DNA from: Pseudomaricurvus albidus
GTDB lineage: Bacteria; Pseudomonadota; Gammaproteobacteria; Pseudomonadales; Cellvibrionaceae
Direction: 5' to 3'
NCBI RefSeq assembly: GCF_018863235.1
Contig: NZ_JAHKRS010000003.1
Location: 124,001 to 188,000, forward strand
Length of the DNA: 64,000 bases
Below the pieces are notes generated by a model. That model did no database searches. It was not told where the DNA came from and saw only the letters and a list, made by a program, of their open reading frames with translations. Within the stretch, counting starts at the first letter, position 1. Each line of letters begins with the position of its first letter. The position numbers and the translations under genes are program-made. Below are positions 54,638 through 64,000 of this stretch, piece by piece.

Positions 54638-57196
54638 TTAGAAAGCAGTACCCAGAGAAAACTGGAAGAACTCGGTATCATCGTATTCATTTTCTTTCAG
54701 GGCCTTGGCAACACTGAAGGTCAGAGGCCCAAACCCGGTAATCCACGTCACCCCCAAACCGGCAGAGACACTCAAATGACTCAGATCCGGTTTGAAACAG
54801 TTCAGCTGACCTTCACCGCAGCTGGTATCGAACACATTACCGGCATCAATAAAGAAGGCTGACTGCAAAGAACGCTGGTCTTTAATGAATGGCAGCGGAA
54901 ACAGAATCTCAGCACTACCTTCAATCAAAATGTTGCCACCGAACGGATCGTCATCGTCATCCAGAGTCTGGGTGATCAACTTTCCATCGGAGCCTCGACG
55001 GTAAATAAAGGCGTCTACATCGCCATCGGCATCACTGTCATAAGCGGCTGTTCTGTAGATTTCCGCCGGTGTGGCTCGTGGCCCCAGAGTGTTGCGTTTA
55101 AAACCGCGCACCGAACCAAAGCCACCGGCGTAGAAGTTTTCAAAGAACGGCAACTCAGTAGTGTCGCCATAAGAGTCGGCGTACCCCAGCTTGGTGCGCA
55201 AACGCAGCGTCAGACTTTTGGTCAGAGGCTGGAAGTACTGCCCGGTATAAGTCAGCTTGTAGTACTCCAGATCACCACCTGGAAGACTCATTTCCAGAGA
55301 CAGCGATTGCGAGGAACCCCGGGTCGCCAAACGGCCGCGGTTCAGAGTCGACTGGCGCCAGCTGGCGTTCACATTGAAGATATTGAAATCATCGCCGTTT
55401 TCGTCAATCCAGCCATCAGGTGAATCAACCAGCTCAGCCTGGGTAATTGGCGAAAGCAGGTTTGGATCATCGACCAGACTATCACTCAACCCCAGATACA
55501 CAGATTCGTCAATGTAACTCTGTGTGTAGAAATCATCGTCAAACAAACGCGGTGAACCAATAATCTCTTTAGCTGCGAAATCACCAGTTTCAATGGAAAT
55601 GTTGGTAAAACCAACCCCAAAGTTCAGACGCTCGGTTTCAGAAATCGGGTAACCGAAGTTCATCGAGCCGCCGAAGGAGTCGGTGGTATAGCTCGAGACG
55701 TTCACCTCTTCAAAATCCCGCTCGCGGTAGAACACGTTAAAACCACGGCTCACACCATCGGGGGTAAAATACGGATCGGTGTAGTTAAAGCTGTATACCG
55801 TCTGGTAGGTAGACGTACTGACGTTAAAGCCAACCTGTTTACCACTGCCGAACCAGTTGTTTTGCTGAATGTTGGCACCCAGGACCAGACCGGATCCCTG
55901 AGCAAAACCGAGGCTCGCACCGATACTGCCGGAAGGCTGTTCTTCAACGGTGTAATCCACGTCCACCTGATCAGAAGTACCCGGCACTTCTTTGGTATCA
56001 ACAGTCACCTCTTTAAAGAAGCCCAAACGCTCCAGACGGACCTTGGAAGATTCAATTCGGGCGGTAGAGGCCGACCCACCTTCCATCTGACGCATTTCGC
56101 GACGCAGAACCTCATCCGAGGTTTTGGTGTTGCCGCGGAAGTTGATACGACGCACATAAGCGCGCTTACCCGGATCCATGAAGAAAGTCACTTTTACCGT
56201 GTTGTCTTCTTCATTCAATTCAGGGATGCCGCGCACTTCGGCAAAGGTATAGCCCTCATTCCCCAGACGACGGGTAATGTAGTCAGACGTGGTGGTCATC
56301 AGCACCTGAGAAAAAGTCTGTCCCTTGCGCAACAGGAACAGGCGCTTCACTTGCTCTTCCGGCACAACTGGCTCACCGGCCAGCTCTACATCACTGACGG
56401 TATAGACGTCGCCTTCAGTAATGTTTGCGGTAATATAGACGGATTCTTTATCCGGGCTCAGAGACACCTGAGTGGAATCAATACTGAACTTGAGATAACC
56501 GCGATCGAGGTAGTAAGACTCCAGACGTTCCAGATCGCCGGTAAGTTTTTCTTTCGAGTAACGGTCGTTGCTGTTCAACCAGGACAACCAGCCTGTGGTT
56601 TTCAGCTCGAACAAGTCACCCAGCTCTTCGTCGCTGAACGCCTTGTTACCGACAATATTGATGTGTTTGATGGAGGCAACCGAACCCTCATCCACATCAA
56701 TTTTCAATTTCACCTGGTTGCGCGGCAACTCAATAACCTGAGCATCAACTTTGGCGCTGTAACGACCCTGAGCTACATATTGACGCTCCAGCTCCTGAGT
56801 CAGACCTTCGAGAGTCGCCTGTTTAAAGATCTGGCCTTCGGACAAACCGTTATCATTCATCCCTTTCATCAGATCTTCGGTTTTGATGGCTTTGTTGCCT
56901 TCAATTTCGATTTCGCTGATTGCAGGACGCTCTTTCACACTGATAACCAGAACCCCACCATCACGACCAATCTGGATATCTTCAAAGTACCCGGTGCGAA
57001 AAAGAGCCCGGGTAGCATCCCGAATGGCCACTGAATCCATCGTCTCACCAATTTGAACCGGTAAGGCTGCAAACACGGTTCCCGCTGACACCCGCTGAAG
57101 TCCTTCCAGACGAATATCATTAACCCTGAAACTCTGGGCGAAAACAGTGATTGGAAAAAGGATAAGACTGATAAAAAGTAGGCGAAAACGCATCAT
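54638..57196 (-). CDS. bamA: Outer membrane protein assembly factor BamA
   Basis: BamA is the central barrel of the complex that folds outer-membrane proteins. The 852-residue product has a signal ([21 protein letters not shown]), five POTRA domains (about 22-425) and a 16-strand barrel with the conserved [15 protein letters not shown] loop and a C-terminal FQFSLGTAF. The frame is open to 57241, but the ATG pair at 57196/57193 begins the signal peptide and is preferred. An Asp-rich loop near the end of the barrel (DDDDDP) is a local feature. It is followed by skp and preceded by rseP. Confidence 0.97.
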   Translation of the reverse strand: MMRFRLLFISLILFPITVFAQSFRVNDIRLEGLQRVSAGTVFAALPVQIGETMDSVAIRDATRALFRTGYFEDIQIGRDGGVLVISVKERPAISEIEIEGNKAIKTEDLMKGMNDNGLSEGQIFKQATLEGLTQELERQYVAQGRYSAKVDAQVIELPRNQVKLKIDVDEGSVASIKHINIVGNKAFSDEELGDLFELKTTGWLSWLNSNDRYSKEKLTGDLERLESYYLDRGYLKFSIDSTQVSLSPDKESVYITANITEGDVYTVSDVELAGEPVVPEEQVKRLFLLRKGQTFSQVLMTTTSDYITRRLGNEGYTFAEVRGIPELNEEDNTVKVTFFMDPGKRAYVRRINFRGNTKTSDEVLRREMRQMEGGSASTARIESSKVRLERLGFFKEVTVDTKEVPGTSDQVDVDYTVEEQPSGSIGASLGFAQGSGLVLGANIQQNNWFGSGKQVGFNVSTSTYQTVYSFNYTDPYFTPDGVSRGFNVFYRERDFEEVNVSSYTTDSFGGSMNFGYPISETERLNFGVGFTNISIETGDFAAKEIIGSPRLFDDDFYTQSYIDESVYLGLSDSLVDDPNLLSPITQAELVDSPDGWIDENGDDFNIFNVNASWRQSTLNRGRLATRGSSQSLSLEMSLPGGDLEYYKLTYTGQYFQPLTKSLTLRLRTKLGYADSYGDTTELPFFENFYAGGFGSVRGFKRNTLGPRATPAEIYRTAAYDSDADGDVDAFIYRRGSDGKLITQTLDDDDDPFGGNILIEGSAEILFPLPFIKDQRSLQSAFFIDAGNVFDTSCGEGQLNCFKPDLSHLSVSAGLGVTWITGFGPLTFSVAKALKENEYDDTEFFQFSLGTAF

Positions 57197-57443
57197 AAAC
57201 TGAGTTCTAGTTTTATTGTTCGACAATAGGTTAGCGGGCAATTCACATCGACCGGCCTGAGTAATCTTCCTGTATGCAAGCCATACAACACCGTATCACG
57301 GGCTTAATCGCCCGAGACAAACACAAACACCACAGGAACTTCCCCCTTCAAGCAGGCTGAAGCCCAAAGCTGCAGGTCACTGATGAATAGCCCTGTAAGT
57401 TTCGCTCTGCACCTGCCGACTCGCTGTCGGCACCGACATTTTG

Positions 57444-58799
57444 TCAGAGGCGCATCACATCGTTATACAAAGCCAGAACCATCAGCCCCATGACCAGTAC
57501 CAGACCAACCTGATACCCCGCCATTTGCACTTTTTCAGGTACCGGACTGCCTTTTACTGCCTCAATCAGGTAGTAAAAGAGATGTCCCCCATCCAATACC
57601 GGGATCGGCAACAGATTAAAAACACCCAGACTGATACTCAATAACGCCAAAAAGCCTACATAATAGTTCATGCCAGCTTTGGCTGAGGCGCCCGCCACTT
57701 TAGCAATGGTGATGGGCCCACTCAAGTTTTTCGTGGAAATTTCCCCAAGAATCAACTTCTTAAGAGACAACAGAACAAAGCCAGAAGTTTCCCAGGTTTT
57801 ATGAACAGCCTTAACAAAACCTCCCGCCAGAGAATATTCCTGCTTGCGAAGCATGGATTCAGGCCATGTCGGACGCACCGGCATCACACCAATTTGCCCA
57901 ACCTGACGACCATCCTCGGCAGTAACTGCGCGGGCAGTCAGGGTCGTCGTCTGGAGCTCGCCGTCACGCTCATACTCAACCTGCATGGTGCCACCGGGGC
58001 GCGCCTGCACATACTCTACCAGCCCTCGCCATCCTTCCAGAGGCTGACCATCCAGCGCCAGCAGCAAATCCCCAGGTTTTAAACCGGCCTCTTCCGCCGG
58101 ACTCCCTTCCATAACCTGCTCCAGCAGAGCATCAAACGCGGGCTGCCACAGGGTAATGCCCAACCCGGCGGTGGGGTCTGGCTCTTCCTCACCCTGCAAC
58201 CATTGATTCAGCGTCGCTTCGGACTGGTACTCAAGACTAGAATCGGGATACTTGGCCGTAAAGGTCATGGTGCCGGACTCGCCCAGGCGGCGCATCAGCT
58301 GACGGGTCAGATCCTGCCAGGTGTTGACCCTGACACCATCGACAGCGAGGATTTCCTGACCGGGCACCAAACCGGCTTCCGCAGCCACCGAATCGGGCTG
58401 AACCTTGCCGATCACTGGTGCCACATCCGTCGTACCGGGCATCAACATCACCCAGAACAGCAGGACGGCAAGGATGAAGTTGGCAAGCGGACCGGCCACC
58501 ACAATGGCCATGCGCTGCCAGACACTTTTGCGATTAAAAGCCTGCTCCAACTGCTCTTCGGGGACGTCACCTTCCCGCTCATCCAGCATCTTGACGAAGC
58601 CGCCCAGCGGTATCCAGGCGAGCGTGTACTCGGTGCCGGTCTTGCCATGCCAGGTGTATAAAGGCTTGCCGAAACCCACGGAAAAGCGAAGCACTTTAAC
58701 GCCACAGCGGCGCGCCACGTAGAAATGACCAAACTCGTGAAAAGTCACCAGCACGCCCAAGGCGACCAGAAACCATACAATCGTCAAAATATTATCCAC
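57444..58799 (-). CDS. rseP: Site-2 intramembrane protease RseP
   Basis: RseP cuts the anti-sigmaE factor RseA in the inner membrane. The 451-residue product has the zinc motif HEFGH (21-25) in the first membrane helix, two tandem PDZ domains (about 115-290), and the third ligand region NLLPIPVLDGGHLFYYLIEA in a later helix. The frame opens at 58844, but GTG 58799 has GAGG 7 bases upstream and gives MDNILTIVWFLV. It lies between dxr and bamA, the normal order. Confidence 0.97.
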   Translation of the reverse strand: MDNILTIVWFLVALGVLVTFHEFGHFYVARRCGVKVLRFSVGFGKPLYTWHGKTGTEYTLAWIPLGGFVKMLDEREGDVPEEQLEQAFNRKSVWQRMAIVVAGPLANFILAVLLFWVMLMPGTTDVAPVIGKVQPDSVAAEAGLVPGQEILAVDGVRVNTWQDLTRQLMRRLGESGTMTFTAKYPDSSLEYQSEATLNQWLQGEEEPDPTAGLGITLWQPAFDALLEQVMEGSPAEEAGLKPGDLLLALDGQPLEGWRGLVEYVQARPGGTMQVEYERDGELQTTTLTARAVTAEDGRQVGQIGVMPVRPTWPESMLRKQEYSLAGGFVKAVHKTWETSGFVLLSLKKLILGEISTKNLSGPITIAKVAGASAKAGMNYYVGFLALLSISLGVFNLLPIPVLDGGHLFYYLIEAVKGSPVPEKVQMAGYQVGLVLVMGLMVLALYNDVMRL

Positions 58800-58946
58800 C
58801 GCAAAACCTCTATTCAGATCGCCAAACAGCACCCGCTGCTGCACGCGCTCTGCTCTACATCAAATTCAGCATTCAAAGCATTCAGTTCGATACCCAGTTT
58901 ATCCCGCCCTGAGGCCTGGAGCCAGCTCTGGCCGGCTCGCGGAAAC

Positions 58947-60122
58947 TTAAAATGACTGAAGCAGTGACACAGCCAATTCACGTGCCTGCGCATCGGCCTC
59001 TTTGACCGCAGCCAGGTCCTGGGGTTCGAACTGGCCGGTTTTCTCAAGCACAGATTCAATCACTCTTGGGATATCGGTAAATCCGGCACGCCCCCCCAAA
59101 AAGGCCTCCACCGCCACCTCGTTGGCCGCATTCAGCACCGCCGGCATGATGCCACCGGCCTTGGCGGCCTCAATTGACAGTCGCAAACCGGGAAAGCGCT
59201 CAAAGCTGGGGGCCTCGAAGTCCAGTCGGGATGTCGTCATAAAGTCCAGACTGGCCACTCCGGATTCAATCCGCTCAGGCCAGGCCAGCGCATGAGCTAT
59301 CGGTGTGCGCATATCGGGGTTGCCCATCTGCGCCAGCACTGAGCCATCGCTGTACTCGACCATCGAGTGGATAACGCTTTGAGGATGAACCACAATCTCA
59401 ATCTGCTCAGGCGTCGCATCAAACAACCAGCAAGCCTCTACAAACTCGAGCCCCTTATTCATCATGGTGGCAGAGTCTACAGAGATTTTACGCCCCATGG
59501 ACCAGTTGGGATGGGCGCAGGCCTGATCCGGCGTTACTGCAGCCAAGTCAGCAATGGGCGTTTCGCGGAAGGGACCACCGGATCCGGTCAGCAGAATGCG
59601 GCGCACACCGGCGGCCCCAACACCCCGGTAATCCACCGGCAAACATTGAAAAATTGCATTGTGCTCACTGTCGATGGGCAGCAAAGTGGCACCAGAGTCT
59701 CTAACGGCGGACATAAACAAACCACCGGCCATCACCAGAGATTCTTTGTTCGCCAGCAAGACCTTTTTCCCGGCCATAACGCCCGCCAGCGTAGGTTCAA
59801 GTCCCGCAGAGCCGACGATGGCAGCCATCAGCACATCCACTTCAGGGGCTTTCGACACCTGCACCAACCCGGCCTCTCCGGACAACACCTCTGTCTCGCA
59901 TCCGGACGCCTTCAGGAGACTGGCCAATTGCTCTGCAGCCTGCTCGTCGCGCATCACGGCAAAGCGCGGGCGATGGCAAAGGCATTGCTCTGCCAGAGCT
60001 TCCGCCTGGGTATTGGCTGTCAGAGCATAGACACTGTAGCGCGCCGGGTGTCGGGCCACCACGTCCAGAGTGCTGACACCGATTGAGCCCGTAGCCCCGA
60101 GGACGGTTAGATTTTGCTTCAT
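58947..60122 (-). CDS. dxr: 1-deoxy-D-xylulose-5-phosphate reductoisomerase
   Basis: Dxr makes methylerythritol phosphate in the non-mevalonate isoprenoid pathway. The 391-residue product has the NADPH loop [15 protein letters not shown] (from residue 8), the metal/substrate sites [15 protein letters not shown] and [15 protein letters not shown], then [23 protein letters not shown] 60122 is preferred over the TTG one codon earlier. It lies 52 bases after cdsA. Confidence 0.98.
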   Translation of the reverse strand: MKQNLTVLGATGSIGVSTLDVVARHPARYSVYALTANTQAEALAEQCLCHRPRFAVMRDEQAAEQLASLLKASGCETEVLSGEAGLVQVSKAPEVDVLMAAIVGSAGLEPTLAGVMAGKKVLLANKESLVMAGGLFMSAVRDSGATLLPIDSEHNAIFQCLPVDYRGVGAAGVRRILLTGSGGPFRETPIADLAAVTPDQACAHPNWSMGRKISVDSATMMNKGLEFVEACWLFDATPEQIEIVVHPQSVIHSMVEYSDGSVLAQMGNPDMRTPIAHALAWPERIESGVASLDFMTTSRLDFEAPSFERFPGLRLSIEAAKAGGIMPAVLNAANEVAVEAFLGGRAGFTDIPRVIESVLEKTGQFEPQDLAAVKEADAQARELAVSLLQSF

Positions 60123-60174
60123 CAAAAAAGAATCTCTCGGTAATTATCTGCAGCCAGAACGGCTGAATATGTTG

Positions 60175-61008
60175 TCACTGAAAGCTTAAGCCACTCAACA
60201 GGATGGCCAGTGAAAACACTGGAGCGGCCGCAGTGATACTGTCCACACGATCCAGTATACCGCCGTGACCAGGCAGTAGCTGACCGCTGTCTTTCAAGCC
60301 ACGCTGACGCTTGACCATACTTTCCAGCAAATCACCCAGCACAGAGGCCAGAGCGGTCGGAGCGATAACAGCCAGCAGCAACCAGCCGCCACCAAAGGTA
60401 AACCCCACAATCAACGCCAACAGCAAGCAGCAAATAAAACCACCCCAGAATCCCTCCCAGGACTTGCCGGGACTGACCTCCGGGGCGAGCTTGCGCTTAC
60501 CGAAGGTCTTACCGCTGAAATAAGCGCCAATATCAGCACAGACAACCACCAGCACCACCAACAGAATCAACCATTCCCCTGACGGTTCGCCACGCAGAAA
60601 CACCAGCGACAACCAGGTAGGCACCAGCACCAGCAGCCCCATCACCATCTTAACCAGTGGATGGGCCCACAACACCGAGCTGGAGGGGTAACCTTGCACC
60701 CATAACAGGGCTACAGCCCACCAGGTACAGGCAACCAGAAGTACAGTGCGCACGGATGATCCATCCAGTACATCACCAGCCCAAAAGTCGACGTACCAGC
60801 CCGTCAGTGCCATCGCCACACCCACACCCAGAACGTAGAGCAAGCGCTGACCCTGAGCCTTCAGCCCCGCCATATTGGCCCACTCCCAGCTGGCAAGCAG
60901 AACCACAAGGGCGATGGCAATGGCAAAACCGATAACAGACAGGTAAAACAATACACCCAAAAACAGCAGGGCCAATCCAATTGCGGTAATGACTCGCTGC
61001 TTAAGCAC
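60175..61008 (-). CDS. cdsA: Phosphatidate cytidylyltransferase
   Basis: CdsA makes CDP-diacylglycerol for phospholipid synthesis. The 277-residue product is an integral membrane protein with about seven to eight helices and the C-terminal family signature SMVKRQRGLKDSGQLLPGHG, followed by ILDRVDS. The GTG start at 61008 overlaps the uppS stop by 8 bases, so the two are translated together. Confidence 0.97.
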   Translation of the reverse strand: MLKQRVITAIGLALLFLGVLFYLSVIGFAIAIALVVLLASWEWANMAGLKAQGQRLLYVLGVGVAMALTGWYVDFWAGDVLDGSSVRTVLLVACTWWAVALLWVQGYPSSSVLWAHPLVKMVMGLLVLVPTWLSLVFLRGEPSGEWLILLVVLVVVCADIGAYFSGKTFGKRKLAPEVSPGKSWEGFWGGFICCLLLALIVGFTFGGGWLLLAVIAPTALASVLGDLLESMVKRQRGLKDSGQLLPGHGGILDRVDSITAAAPVFSLAILLSGLSFQ

Positions 61009-61738
61009 TCGCTTCCCCTTGTTTTAGAATCTGCTCCGAGGTCTTGCCAAAACGACGCTGGCGTTGGTGGAAGTCGGCAACTGCCTCATCCAGGGCCTCT
61101 GCATTAAAGTCAGGCCAGTATAGATCGGAGAAGTACAGTTCACTGTAGGCTGTCTGCCACAGCAGAAAATTACTGATGCGATGCTCGCCGCCGGTTCGGA
61201 TGAGCAGATCCGGGGCAGGCAAATCGGACAGGCAAATGTGCTCCTGAATGCTGTCACAGGTGATATCTTCGGGCGACATTTCACCGGCGGCGACTTTTTC
61301 GGCCAGCTGCTTGGCTGCATTGGCCATATCCCACTGACCGCCATAATCAGCCGCAATCACCAAAGTGGTGCTACCCTCTTGCGCGAGAGACTCCGCCTCG
61401 GCAATGGCCTTTTGAATTTTAGGGCTAAAACGGTCGCGACGACCGATCACCCGCAGCCTGACCCCCTCTTTATTGAGCTTCTTGGCCTCTCGCTTGAGAT
61501 AACTCAGAAACAGGGTCATTAAGGCCTCAACCTCCATGGGAGGACGCTTCCAGTTCTCGGAGCTGAAGGCAAACAAGGTCAGAACTTCAACTTCATGGCG
61601 ACGGCAGGACTCCATCACTTCGCGAATTTTTTCAACACCCGCCTTATGCCCCTGGGGCCCGGGTTTGCCCTGCTGTTTCGCCCAGCGGTTATTGCCATCC
61701 ATAATGATGGCTATATGGCGCAACGCATTACCACTCAC
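61001..61738 (-). CDS. uppS: Undecaprenyl diphosphate synthase
   Basis: UppS builds the C55 lipid carrier used for peptidoglycan and O-antigen. The product is 245 residues from GTG 61738, which has AGGAG 6 bases upstream; the frame is open a little further to a TTG at 61759. The active site HIAIIMDGNNRWAKQQGKPG is near the start, followed by LTLFAFSSENWKRP, and IRTGGEHRISNFLLWQTAYS with SELYFSDLYWPDFN near the end. It is the first gene of the uppS-cdsA-dxr-rseP-bamA-skp run after a terminator. Confidence 0.97.
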   Translation of the reverse strand: MSGNALRHIAIIMDGNNRWAKQQGKPGPQGHKAGVEKIREVMESCRRHEVEVLTLFAFSSENWKRPPMEVEALMTLFLSYLKREAKKLNKEGVRLRVIGRRDRFSPKIQKAIAEAESLAQEGSTTLVIAADYGGQWDMANAAKQLAEKVAAGEMSPEDITCDSIQEHICLSDLPAPDLLIRTGGEHRISNFLLWQTAYSELYFSDLYWPDFNAEALDEAVADFHQRQRRFGKTSEQILKQGEASA

Positions 61739-61882
61739 TCCGAACTCCTGCCCAGTCAATCTGCAAAGGGGGTAATCCTACCCTGAGACAGCGGTAATGC
61801 AAGCGACACAACAGAGAAATCACCGCCACATCTCGCTGTCAGAATACTTTACCCGGATAAATAACGTCCCCGTAAACCAAAA

Positions 61883-61914
61883 ACGGCCCACCCCGTGAAA
61901 ACAGGCTGGGCCGT
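61883..61914 (-). terminator. Intrinsic terminator after frr
   Basis: ACGGCCCA (61883-61890) pairs with TGGGCCGT (61907-61914); on the - strand TTTTTGGTTT follows. It lies 19 bases after the frr stop and before uppS. Confidence 0.8.
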
Positions 61915-61933
61915 CGGAGAATCAACCGGAAGG

Positions 61934-62491
61934 TCAGATCTCCATCAGATCTTTTTCTTTGGTCGCCAGAGCCGCATCGACCTGAGCCACAAACTTGTCG
62001 GTGATCTTCTGGATGTCATCCTGCGCGCGACGATCATCATCTTCGCTGATTTCTTTCTCTTTCAGCAGATCCTTCACATCACCCAGGGCATCACGGCGGA
62101 TATTGCGGATGGAAACGCGGGCATTTTCGGCCTCTCCACGCGCCTGCTTGATGTAGCCTTTGCGGGTTTCTTCGGTCAGAGGAGGCATAGGAATACGCAT
62201 CAAATCGCCGGTGGTCACAGGATTCAGGCCCAGACTGGACTTCATGATCGCCTTTTCAATCTCAGGAGTCATTTGCTTTTCCCAGGGACTGACCGACAGG
62301 GTGCGGGCATCCAGCACGGAAATGTTTGCCACCTGGGACAGGGGGGTATCGGCACCGTAGTAATTCACAGTAACGCCATCAAGAATGCTCGGGTGAGCAC
62401 GACCCGTACGAATTTTATTGAAATTGTTACCCAAGGCATCAACCGCCTTACCCATGCGCTCCTGCGCATCTTTTTTAATATCTTCGATCAT
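61934..62491 (-). CDS. frr: Ribosome recycling factor
   Basis: RRF splits post-termination ribosomes with EF-G. The 185-residue product is collinear with the family: [20 protein letters not shown] near residue 20, [24 protein letters not shown]-equivalent [19 protein letters not shown] and the C-terminal helices with [23 protein letters not shown] 62491 has a fair ribosome site (GAGG). It lies 77 bases after pyrH. Confidence 0.98.
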   Translation of the reverse strand: MIEDIKKDAQERMGKAVDALGNNFNKIRTGRAHPSILDGVTVNYYGADTPLSQVANISVLDARTLSVSPWEKQMTPEIEKAIMKSSLGLNPVTTGDLMRIPMPPLTEETRKGYIKQARGEAENARVSIRNIRRDALGDVKDLLKEKEISEDDDRRAQDDIQKITDKFVAQVDAALATKEKDLMEI

Positions 62492-62568
62492 GCTCTCGCA
62501 TCCTCTGGAAACTTACTGGTTTATTACTCAAATCTAATCGATCCCACAACGGGATCAGCCGGCTGACT

Positions 62569-63315
62569 CTAGCTGACAGGTACGGCCTCTTCTATCAGGG
62601 TGCCTTCATTTTCACCCTTGAGGATTTTAAGCAGTGCACCCGGTTTGTCCATACGGAAAACCCGCAGCGGCATATCCTGCTCTCGACAGAGGCAAATGGC
62701 AGTCAGATCCATCACTCCCAACTTCTTGTCGAGCACTTCATCATAAGTCAGTCGCTCATAGCGGGTAGCAGTCGGATCTTTCATGGGATCGGCACTGTAG
62801 ACACCATCCACCTTGGTGGCCTTCAGCACAATGTCGGCTTCAACTTCGATGCCTCGCAGACAAGCCGCCGAATCGGTAGTAAAGAAAGGATTTCCGGTTC
62901 CAGCCGAAAAGATAACCACCTCACCCTGCTCCAGGAAGCGGACAGCCTTGCGACGATCGTAGTGATCAACAATGCCACTCATGGGAATGGAAGACATGAC
63001 CCGAGTGGAAATATTACTGCGCTCCAGCGCGTCACGCATTGCCAGCGCATTCATCACAGTGGCCAGCATCCCCATGTGGTCGCCAGTCACACGATCCAGA
63101 CCAGCAGCACTCAACGCAGACCCGCGAAACAGGTTGCCGCCGCCAATCACCAACCCAACCTGGACACCGATGCCAACCAACTGACCGATCTCCAAAGCCA
63201 TCTTATCCAGCACCTTGGGGTCTATTCCAAACCCCTCGGAACCCATCAACTCCTCACCGCTTAACTTCAACAGAATACGCTTGTATTTCTTATCCCGCCC
63301 AGGATTCATCCCCAT
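62569..63315 (-). CDS. pyrH: Uridylate kinase
   Basis: PyrH phosphorylates UMP to UDP. It has about 248 residues with the amino-acid-kinase fold: [60 protein letters not shown] and [20 protein letters not shown]. Three ATG codons lie in frame (63324, 63315, 63309). GGAG touches the first and stands 9 bases before the second, so I choose 63315. It is the first gene of pyrH-frr after the tsf terminator. Confidence 0.97.
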   Translation of the reverse strand: MGMNPGRDKKYKRILLKLSGEELMGSEGFGIDPKVLDKMALEIGQLVGIGVQVGLVIGGGNLFRGSALSAAGLDRVTGDHMGMLATVMNALAMRDALERSNISTRVMSSIPMSGIVDHYDRRKAVRFLEQGEVVIFSAGTGNPFFTTDSAACLRGIEVEADIVLKATKVDGVYSADPMKDPTATRYERLTYDEVLDKKLGVMDLTAICLCREQDMPLRVFRMDKPGALLKILKGENEGTLIEEAVPVS

Positions 63316-63448
63316 CGACGCCATCTCCGATATAAGTTTAGCTTTAAGAGGTTAAGGTTGGAGCACGCCACAACTGACGCACAGCTAGCAGGCACTTCAA
63401 CTCTACAGCCAGGGACCCTGCCATTCAAATCCCTGAAAGTGTAACAGC

Positions 63449-63479
63449 AAAAAGGCGGAGGTATCACCCCCGCCTTTTT
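63449..63479. terminator. Intrinsic terminator after tsf
   Basis: AAAAAGGCGG (63449-63458) pairs with CCGCCTTTTT (63470-63479), giving a T-run on both strands. It lies 51 bases after the tsf stop and ends the tsf transcript before pyrH. Confidence 0.9.
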
Positions 63480-63529
63480 GATAGCCCCACAACACACCAA
63501 TGCATCATGAGACAGCCCCGAGCGTCAGC

Positions 63530-64000
63530 TTACTTCTTGCTGGCGGCTACCTGGGCAGCAACTTCTGCAGCGAAGTCTGCTTCTTCGACTTCAATACCTT
63601 CACCCACTTCGAAACGCACGAAGCTGGTAATGGTAGCGCCAGCGTCTTTTGCCAGCTGGCCAACAGTCACCTCAGGATTCTTAACGAAAGCCTGTTCGGT
63701 CAGGCTGTTTTCCTTCAGGAACTTGTTGATACGGCCAACCATCATCTTCTCGACGATGTTCTCAGGCTTGCCTTCCATATCAGGCTGGGCCTTGATGATG
63801 TCTTTCTCTTTGTTCACTTCATCTTCAGGCATATCAGCGGTGTTGATTACACGAGGGTTAACCGCAGCAACGTGCATAGCCACGTCTTTTGCCACATCCT
63901 CAGAACCACCTTCCAGCTGAGCGATAACAGCGATACGGTTGTTGGAGTGAACGTAAGCACCCAGAACACCACCTTCAACAACTTCAACACGACGCAGACC
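63530..64000 (-). CDS. tsf: Elongation factor Ts, C-terminal part
   Basis: EF-Ts recycles EF-Tu by exchanging GDP. Only the last 157 codons lie in the window; the gene enters from the right edge. The visible part reads [20 protein letters not shown] and [20 protein letters not shown], then the coiled-coil region [20 protein letters not shown] and the C-terminal module ending AAQVAASKK. These are standard EF-Ts features. The order tsf-pyrH-frr is the usual one. Confidence 0.96.
   Translation of the reverse strand, partial: GLRRVEVVEGGVLGAYVHSNNRIAVIAQLEGGSEDVAKDVAMHVAAVNPRVINTADMPEDEVNKEKDIIKAQPDMEGKPENIVEKMMVGRINKFLKENSLTEQAFVKNPEVTVGQLAKDAGATITSFVRFEVGEGIEVEEADFAAEVAAQVAASKK

Noticed and set aside
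57242-57443. SigmaE promoter for bamA
   Set aside because: GAAACTT on the - strand resembles a sigmaE -35, but no good -10 stands at the correct distance, so I do not annotate it.

Overview
The window is a continuous chromosomal segment from a gammaproteobacterium. The gene orders ybgC-tolQRAB-pal-cpoB beside ruvCAB-yebC-aspS, and tsf | pyrH-frr-uppS-cdsA-dxr-rseP-bamA-skp | lpxD-fabZ-lpxA-lpxB-rnhB, are typical of the class. Several families point to the Pseudomonadales/Oceanospirillales side rather than the enterics: DUF2066, DUF3108, DUF3549, DUF6231, an NrdA with N-terminal ATP-cones, and RNase HII directly after lpxB. That placement is an inference from gene content; no rRNA is present to test it. 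I see no tRNA, rRNA, insertion sequence, phage gene or CRISPR array, and no codon or base-composition break that suggests an island.

Layout. 1-10.6 kb (minus strand): envelope-constriction Tol-Pal genes, Holliday-junction genes ruvCAB, a YebC regulator, aspartyl-tRNA synthetase and an FmdB-type zinc ribbon. 11-20 kb (mixed): a HU protein with a histone-H1-like tail, a HIT protein, proS, a lytic transglycosylase, an AraC regulator, a TonB-dependent receptor with a terminator in its leader, and a Cache-domain chemoreceptor. 20-31.5 kb: acylphosphatase, thioredoxin-fold lipoprotein and YihY (overlapping genes); arsC-like, wrbA and DUF2069; sppA; hda; DUF2066; purM-purN-DUF3108; slyD; a small zinc ribbon. 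31.6-38.3 kb: a 1-kb control region with NrdR-like boxes and a DnaA box, then nrdA-nrdB and three small uncharacterised genes. 38.5-49.4 kb (accessory-looking): a PEP-CTERM protein facing a collagen-like secreted protein, an acyltransferase, a YchJ protein, DUF3549, a REC-GGDEF-REC protein, a four-EF-hand protein, pyrB, DUF2971, and an operon of two YbjQ proteins plus an M48 peptidase. 49.5-64 kb (minus strand): rnhB, lipid A and outer-membrane assembly genes, isoprenoid/phospholipid precursor genes, frr, pyrH and tsf.

How it works together. Most of the window is housekeeping. The tol-pal, lpx/fabZ, bamA/skp, rseP and cdsA/uppS genes build and maintain the outer membrane. purM/purN, pyrB, pyrH and nrdAB supply nucleotides. 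ruvCAB and hda serve DNA repair and replication control. The less explained parts are the nrdA control region, the TonB-receptor leader, the PEP-CTERM/collagen-like pair, the YbjQ-YbjQ-M48 operon and the REC-GGDEF-REC protein. I did not find a clearly new defence or mobile system. The best candidates for undescribed biology are the receptor leader and the YbjQ/M48 operon.
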